A DNA stretch of 64,000 nucleotides from Betaproteobacteria bacterium (lineage in GTDB: Bacteria; Pseudomonadota; Gammaproteobacteria; Burkholderiales; Methylophilaceae), in the NCBI GenBank assembly GCA_016867975.1, contig VGIC01000006.1, positions 1-64,000 of the forward strand, read 5' to 3'. Below, piece after piece: positions 59,733 to 64,000 of the stretch (positions are counted from its first letter, which is position 1; each line of letters begins with the position of its first letter). The position numbers were made by a program, and so were the translations under genes. The notes beneath the pieces are model-generated. The model saw nothing but the letters and a program-made list of their open reading frames with translations, searched no databases and had not been told where the DNA came from.

Positions 59733-60224
59733 GTGGTTAAATTACAAACGAATTTTGGTGACATCACACTAGAGCTCAACTTAGAAAAAGCACCTGTCAG
59801 CGTCGCTAATTTCTTGCAATATGTTGACAATGGCTTTTACGACGGAACCATCTTCCACCGCGTCATCAATAACTTCATGATTCAGGGAGGCGGTTTTGAT
59901 ACGTCGATGAATCAGAAACCAGCGGATGCTGAAATCAAGAATGAAGCTGACAATGGTTTAGCGAATGACAAATACACCATCGCCATGGCACGTACATCAG
60001 CACCGCATTCAGCGACTTGCCAGTTCTTTATCAATGTATCTAACAATGACTTCTTGAACCATACCGCACCCACAGGTAGCGGTTGGGGGTACTGTGTGTT
60101 CGGCAAAGTCATCGACGGAATGGATGTCGTTGACAAAATCAAGGTCGTAAAAACCACCAATGCTAGGGGTCATCAAGATGTTCCTGCAGAAAATGTGATC
60201 ATTGAGCGTGCTTTTCGCGTTTAA
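59733..60224 (+). CDS. ppiB: Peptidyl-prolyl cis-trans isomerase, cytoplasmic cyclophilin
   Basis: 163 residues from a GTG start with Shine-Dalgarno AAGGA six bases upstream. No signal peptide. Cyclophilin core [30 protein letters not shown] and [15 protein letters not shown]. Proline isomerase in the cytoplasm. The ppiA-ppiB-lpxH order matches other betaproteobacteria. Confidence 0.95.
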   Translation: MVKLQTNFGDITLELNLEKAPVSVANFLQYVDNGFYDGTIFHRVINNFMIQGGGFDTSMNQKPADAEIKNEADNGLANDKYTIAMARTSAPHSATCQFFINVSNNDFLNHTAPTGSGWGYCVFGKVIDGMDVVDKIKVVKTTNARGHQDVPAENVIIERAFRV

Positions 60225-60263
60225 TCCAAACGCGGTGAGCAAACAGGCACAAGCTGAGCTGTT

Positions 60264-61085
60264 ATGAGTCAGACTGAAGGCAGCGCAATATCAGATGCAA
60301 CTCAGCCCGGCCCATCTTCAGCCAATGTGATTGCATTGCACGGTGCTGACGGTACTCCAATAAGTTGCTGCCTGTTCATTTCAGACCTTCATCTCTGTGC
60401 CAGTCGCCCTGCAATAACCCACACTTTTCTTAAATTCTTATCGCATGAAGCCCGACATGTTGATGCCATTTTTATCCTAGGAGATCTGTTCGAATATTGG
60501 GCGGGAGATGATGACATCGAGGATGAGTTTCACAAAAGCATCATTCAGGCATTCCAGACACTTAGCCAAAACAACACCAAGATATTTTTCATGCATGGTA
60601 ATCGGGATTTTCTGATTACGGACACATTTTGTGACAAAGCCAAAATTACCTTACTGCAAGATCCGACACTCATTGAAGTACATCAAACAAAGATACTACT
60701 GAGCCATGGCGATACGCTTTGTACGGATGACACAGATTACCAGACATTTCGCAAACAAGTACGGAATCAACAGTGGCAATCAGAATTTCTGAACCTGCCT
60801 CTTGCTGTTCGCAAACAACACATTGCGGCCATTAGACGGCGCAGCGAATCTGACAAATCAAAAAAATCCTCTCAAATCATGGATGTCAATGCAGAGGCCA
60901 TTCATTTGTTGCTAAAAGCGTATGATCACCCAGCGCTATTGATTCATGGTCACACCCATAGACCCGCCCAGCACACCATGATATTGGATGGGCATCAAAC
61001 CACTCGCTGGGTACTGGGTGACTGGTACGAACAAGGAAGTTACCTTTCTTTATCCAAGACGGGATTAGAGAGCAAATCACTTTAA
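60264..61085 (+). CDS. lpxH: UDP-2,3-diacylglucosamine diphosphatase
   Basis: 273 residues. Metallophosphoesterase motifs LFISDLHL at about 37-44, LGDLFEYWAGDDD, MHGNRDFLI, LSHGDTLCTDD and HGHTHRPAQH. Cuts UDP-diacylglucosamine to lipid X in lipid A synthesis. The N-terminus is about 33 residues longer than in E. coli; a GTG at 60327 could be the real start. Confidence 0.93.
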   Translation: MSQTEGSAISDATQPGPSSANVIALHGADGTPISCCLFISDLHLCASRPAITHTFLKFLSHEARHVDAIFILGDLFEYWAGDDDIEDEFHKSIIQAFQTLSQNNTKIFFMHGNRDFLITDTFCDKAKITLLQDPTLIEVHQTKILLSHGDTLCTDDTDYQTFRKQVRNQQWQSEFLNLPLAVRKQHIAAIRRRSESDKSKKSSQIMDVNAEAIHLLLKAYDHPALLIHGHTHRPAQHTMILDGHQTTRWVLGDWYEQGSYLSLSKTGLESKSL

Positions 61086-61189
61086 GCATTACGGTTGGTA
61101 ACCTAAAATTTTTGACTCATCCACTTCATCGATCTGTTCGGACGAACGGCTACAATATCAATTTGCCAGAAATGAATAATAAGCACACG

Positions 61190-61218
61190 AACTTTCACGC
61201 GCTTTAGCGCGTAAAGTT
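61190..61218. terminator. Hairpin between lpxH and dapB
   Basis: AACTTT-C-ACGCGC, loop TTTA, GCGCGT-A-AAGTT makes a 12-bp stem with one internal mismatch. It has no T-run on either strand, so its role as terminator is uncertain. Confidence 0.4.
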
Positions 61219-61298
61219 GGAGTCACGGGGGCTGCACCTGTGGTAAAACTCACTTCCGCATGAGCCACCGATTGACCCATCTAACTTACGCGCCATCA

Positions 61299-62108
61299 TC
61301 AGCGCAATGACAAAACGTCCTGCATGTCAAACAGGCCTGTTTGCTTACCTGCCAAAAATTTGGCTGCACGCAATGCACCCACCGCAAACGTGGTACGACT
61401 GCTGGCTTTGTGTGTAATCTCCACCCGCTCGCCTATGCCGGCAAACACCACGGTATGATCACCCACCACATCACCACCCCGCATGGTCGCAAAACCTATC
61501 TTGCCGGCTGTACGCTCACCAGTGACGCCTTCGCGCGCATAAATGGCACAGTCAGCCAGATTTTGGCCGACACCCTTTGCAGCCGCCTCACCTAAACGTA
61601 GCGCGGTTCCTGAAGGGGCATCCACCTTATGCCGATGATGCATCTCGACCACTTCAATATCGTAACCTGAGTTCAGCACTTTGGCTGCCTGCTCAACTAA
61701 GTTGATCAGCAAGGTCACCCCCACGCTCATATTAGGTGCAAATACTATAGGAATATTCTTGGATGTAGCCTGAATAGCCAGCTTCTCTTCGGCAGAAAAA
61801 CCCGTTGTACCTATGACCAGCCCAACCTTGGCTTTTTGACAAGCTTCCAGATAAATCATGCTAGCTTCCGGACGCGTAAAGTCCACCAGCACATCAGCCC
61901 CCTTTAGCGCAGCTTCAACATCATCAGTTAGCTTAACGCCCGTTAATTTACCAAACTGCTCACCAGCATCCTTTCCCAATCGCGCACTCTCGCTACGGTC
62001 CAATGCACCATGTAACACCAACGCACTGTCCGAAAACACGCTTTCTAACAAAGCATGGCCCATTCGACCTGTACAACCAGCAATCACGACTTTTAGGGGA
62101 TGACTCAT
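61299..62108 (-). CDS. dapB: 4-hydroxy-tetrahydrodipicolinate reductase
   Basis: 269 residues from ATG 62108 (an ATG at 62114 is also in frame). Nucleotide-binding [16 protein letters not shown] at 7-22 and catalytic [20 protein letters not shown] near 160-178. Third step of the lysine/diaminopimelate pathway begun by lysC. In many betaproteobacteria dapB follows fur and bamE, as here. Confidence 0.97.
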   Translation of the reverse strand: MSHPLKVVIAGCTGRMGHALLESVFSDSALVLHGALDRSESARLGKDAGEQFGKLTGVKLTDDVEAALKGADVLVDFTRPEASMIYLEACQKAKVGLVIGTTGFSAEEKLAIQATSKNIPIVFAPNMSVGVTLLINLVEQAAKVLNSGYDIEVVEMHHRHKVDAPSGTALRLGEAAAKGVGQNLADCAIYAREGVTGERTAGKIGFATMRGGDVVGDHTVVFAGIGERVEITHKASSRTTFAVGALRAAKFLAGKQTGLFDMQDVLSLR

Positions 62109-62249
62109 TACCATTCAAACCTATCTTAATAAAACTCAAAATAAAACACCACTGCGACTGATGTCATGCGCAGATACACAGCAACTAGGTACATCGCAGT
62201 GTAGCAAGATATCAGCAAACACGGGCGCCGGAACAGGTACAACCCATCA

Positions 62250-63254
62250 CTAGAAACCAATTCTCTCTAAAATTCTGTCAAAAAAACTGGGCTCATTCTC
62301 CGGCGGAAAATCTTTAGGCTTAGGCACCGTCTTGTTGCCTGCACGCGGAGCATAATCAGCAGGCTTGACCTCTGGCTCCAATGTGACGGAATGCAAAGTT
62401 CTATCAAACAACAGCCTAGATTCCGTTGGATAGATAGACGGCTTCACTGGCTCAGCAGGAGGCAATGCTTGCGACGCTGATGACTCCTCTACCCTGACTC
62501 CATTAGCCTCCACAACAGGAGCGACTTGCTTGACAGCAGGTTTAGGAGTTTCCGGTTGAGCGGCAACGACTTCAGGTGATGATGCTGTGGGCGGCAAGGG
62601 AGCAGATTCTGGCACCGCCACAGGCGCCACGGGGGTAGCCTCAAGCGGGACTGCCAGTATTGATTTAGGCTCTTCAGCCGTGGGAGCTACCGCAGTTTTC
62701 TTAGCCTCCGCCTCTGCTGCCGATTTGGCAAGCGCCTCTGCCTTGGCTTTTGCAGCAGCCTCTTTTTCAGCTGCTTTTTTTGCTAACTCAGCTTCATCTT
62801 TCTCCCAAAATTTGAGTTTGCTGAGTAAACCCTTTTCTTCAGGCTTCTTATAAGGCTGAACAACTCTGGTACCAGCTTGCGCACTACTTTCTTCCTGTGT
62901 AGAGCCAGCACTACCGGATGGGACCACATCGCCACGCACTGCTTTTAAAAGATCTTTCTCAAAGTCTAAAATTACACGACGTTGCTCTATAACCTTACCA
63001 GCCTCTCGCATCTGATAGACGTAATCCCAACGATTGCCGTGAAAACTGTCCTGCACCAAAGGTGTCCCCATGATAAAGCGCACCTGCGACTTGGTCATAC
63101 CAGGACGCAACTGCAACAACATCTTCGACGTGACCACGTTGCCTTGCTGCACATCCATTTTATAAGGCTTGATGGTTGGCACTGCCGTGCCACATGCTGA
63201 ACAAAACAGCACAAACAAAATGACGAAATGACGAAGAGCAGAAAAGTAATGCAT
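62250..63254 (-). CDS. bamE: Outer-membrane assembly lipoprotein BamE with long C-terminal extension
   Basis: 334 residues. Lipoprotein signal with Cys21 in LFCSACGT. BamE/SmpA domain at about 28-110 with LRPGMTKSQVRFIMGTPLV and NRWDYVYQMREAGK. BamE is the small lipoprotein that stabilises BamD in the BAM complex; family members are usually 110-180 aa. Here about 220 extra residues follow: a Lys/Ala/Glu coiled-coil-like part (EAAAKAKAEALAKSAAEAEA), a Pro/Val/Ala-rich linker, and a conserved-looking tail (FDRTLHSVTLE, SFFDRILERIGF). Divergent from fur. Confidence 0.9.
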   Translation of the reverse strand: MHYFSALRHFVILFVLFCSACGTAVPTIKPYKMDVQQGNVVTSKMLLQLRPGMTKSQVRFIMGTPLVQDSFHGNRWDYVYQMREAGKVIEQRRVILDFEKDLLKAVRGDVVPSGSAGSTQEESSAQAGTRVVQPYKKPEEKGLLSKLKFWEKDEAELAKKAAEKEAAAKAKAEALAKSAAEAEAKKTAVAPTAEEPKSILAVPLEATPVAPVAVPESAPLPPTASSPEVVAAQPETPKPAVKQVAPVVEANGVRVEESSASQALPPAEPVKPSIYPTESRLLFDRTLHSVTLEPEVKPADYAPRAGNKTVPKPKDFPPENEPSFFDRILERIGF

Positions 63255-63347
63255 ACCATGACTTTAATTTAAATTGGCGTTAATATACCACGTAGCGGGA
63301 CAACCCAAAACCACCCTCTTGATTATATAGTGAACAAACCATCCACC

Positions 63348-63770
63348 ATGCAAGACCAAAAAGATTTAAAAAATGCGGGACTTAAAGCTACCTTGCCAAG
63401 ACTCAAGGTGCTCAGCCTATTTGAGAATAGCAAAGAGCGCCATATGTCGGCAGAAGACATTTATAAAATCATACTCAACGCTGGCGAAGATGTCGGCTTA
63501 GCTACGGTCTATCGCGTACTAACTCAATTTGAGCAAGCCGGCTTGCTGATCCGCCATCACTTTGAAGGTGGAAAAGCTGTATTCGAACTCAGTTCGGGAG
63601 GCCATCATGACCATATCGTCTGCGTGAAATGCGGGCGAGTGGAAGAATTCTACGATGCTGAGATTGAGAAAAGACAAGAAGCAGCGGCTGCACGCTTAGG
63701 CTTCACCGTGACGGAACATGCCCTTACGATATACGGTATCTGCGCGCAACAGCCGTGTATAAAAAAATAG
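63348..63770 (+). CDS. fur: Ferric uptake regulator Fur
   Basis: 140 residues from ATG 63348; a GTG at 63330 would add six residues. Winged-helix DNA-binding half with KATLPRLKVLSLFE and VGLATVYRVLTQFEQAGL. The metal-binding half has HHDHIVCVKCGRVEEFYD and a CAQQPC pair. Represses iron uptake when Fe(II) is bound. Usual neighbour of bamE and recN. Confidence 0.96.
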   Translation: MQDQKDLKNAGLKATLPRLKVLSLFENSKERHMSAEDIYKIILNAGEDVGLATVYRVLTQFEQAGLLIRHHFEGGKAVFELSSGGHHDHIVCVKCGRVEEFYDAEIEKRQEAAAARLGFTVTEHALTIYGICAQQPCIKK

Positions 63771-63788
63771 CCTACGGACTCTGGCTGA

Positions 63789-64000
63789 TTACTTCGCCAG
63801 CATCTCCTGTGCATGCTGGCGCGTGGTGTCCGTGATCTCAATTCCACCCAGCATACGCGCGACCTCTTCAACACGCTCAGCTTTATCCAGCCTCGCAATC
63901 GTACTCAAAGTTTGACCACTTATTTGTGATTTGCTGACGCATAAATGGTGTACACCCAAAGCTGCGACTTGCGGTAAATGTGTAATCACCAAAACCTGCC
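63789..64000 (-). CDS. recN: DNA repair protein RecN, C-terminal end
   Basis: The frame is open from the window end to a stop at 63789-63791. QVLVITHLPQVAALGVHHLC and TLSTIARLDKAERVEEVARMLGG are the RecN C-terminal signature (D-loop/His switch region of an SMC-like ATPase). The N-terminal part lies beyond the window. Converges with fur, the common order. Confidence 0.93.
   Translation of the reverse strand, partial: QVLVITHLPQVAALGVHHLCVSKSQISGQTLSTIARLDKAERVEEVARMLGGIEITDTTRQHAQEMLAK

Noticed and set aside
61158-61280. 40-codon minus-strand frame between lpxH and dapB with an AHA signal-like motif
   Set aside because: Lacks a long enough hydrophobic core, contains the strong hairpin at 61190-61218 and has no known relatives; probably chance.
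61299-62108. A carA gene next to dapB, expected from other betaproteobacteria
   Set aside because: The region downstream of dapB holds only a hairpin and the convergent lpxH gene; no carA sequence is present.

Overview
The window looks like chromosomal DNA of a methylotrophic betaproteobacterium, most likely family Methylophilaceae (Methylotenera/Methylophilus type). The evidence is protein similarity recalled from memory, typical betaproteobacterial gene blocks (tgt-yajC-secD-secF; pilD-coaE-zapD-yacG; recN/fur/bamE/dapB; cysS-TPR-LDT-ppiA-ppiB-lpxH; rplU-rpmA-obgE-proB) and a 6-phosphogluconate dehydrogenase, which in these organisms serves formaldehyde oxidation. The genus is inferred. Almost everything is housekeeping; accessory DNA is confined to two tRNA loci and a few intergenic scars.

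Layout. 1-7.7 kb: end of a SelW-like gene, a NlpC/P60 lipoprotein, then a plus-strand run of DinG-type helicase, tsaB, rimI, a degenerate uracil-DNA-glycosylase homologue, an exported unknown, proS, and a lytic transglycosylase broken by three frameshifts. 7.7-9.8 kb: an exported propeller-like unknown and queA. 9.8-13.6 kb: tRNA-Leu(CAA) followed by a 3.76-kb insertion bounded by a 53-bp perfect repeat of the tRNA 3' part. It carries only a TonB-dependent receptor and a Tat-exported isonitrile-hydratase-like DJ-1/PfpI protein, with no integrase. 13.9-18.4 kb: tgt-yajC-secD-secF on the minus strand. 18.5-25.7 kb: pssA, leuA (behind a Leu-rich leader ORF and competing hairpins), small membrane protein and EamA/HAD genes, ypjD-type protein, ffh.

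25.8-31.5 kb: tRNA-Lys(TTT) followed by a fragment of a retron-type reverse transcriptase, a dienelactone hydrolase, gnd, a zinc-ribbon protein, an MliC-like lipoprotein, a Sua5-type threonylcarbamoyl-AMP synthase and a cupin start fragment. 31.5-39.6 kb: minus-strand lysC, alaS, recX, recA, pncC, pgpA, thiL, mogA; lysC and alaS are separated by a 32-bp imperfect inverted repeat, and recX seems to lack a standard start codon. 40-47.8 kb: glycine-zipper lipoprotein, PfkB kinase, hemJ, a TlpA-like thioredoxin, rpsT, purK-purE, proB-obgE-rpmA-rplU.

48-64 kb: ispB, an unknown, pilD-coaE-zapD-yacG, a PCuAC copper chaperone, a Nudix-ThiE fusion, argJ, cysS, a TPR protein and an L,D-transpeptidase sharing a C-terminal domain, two cyclophilins, lpxH, dapB, an enlarged BamE, fur and the end of recN. 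Functions that link genes here: t6A synthesis (tsaB with the Sua5-type gene), queuosine (queA with tgt), Sec translocation (yajC, secD, secF, ffh), recombination (recA, recX, recN), and envelope building (bamE, lpxH, L,D-transpeptidase, ppiA). The most interesting candidate system is the receptor plus exported isonitrile-hydratase-like pair on the tRNA-Leu island, which could import and chemically open an isonitrile metallophore; that function is an inference.
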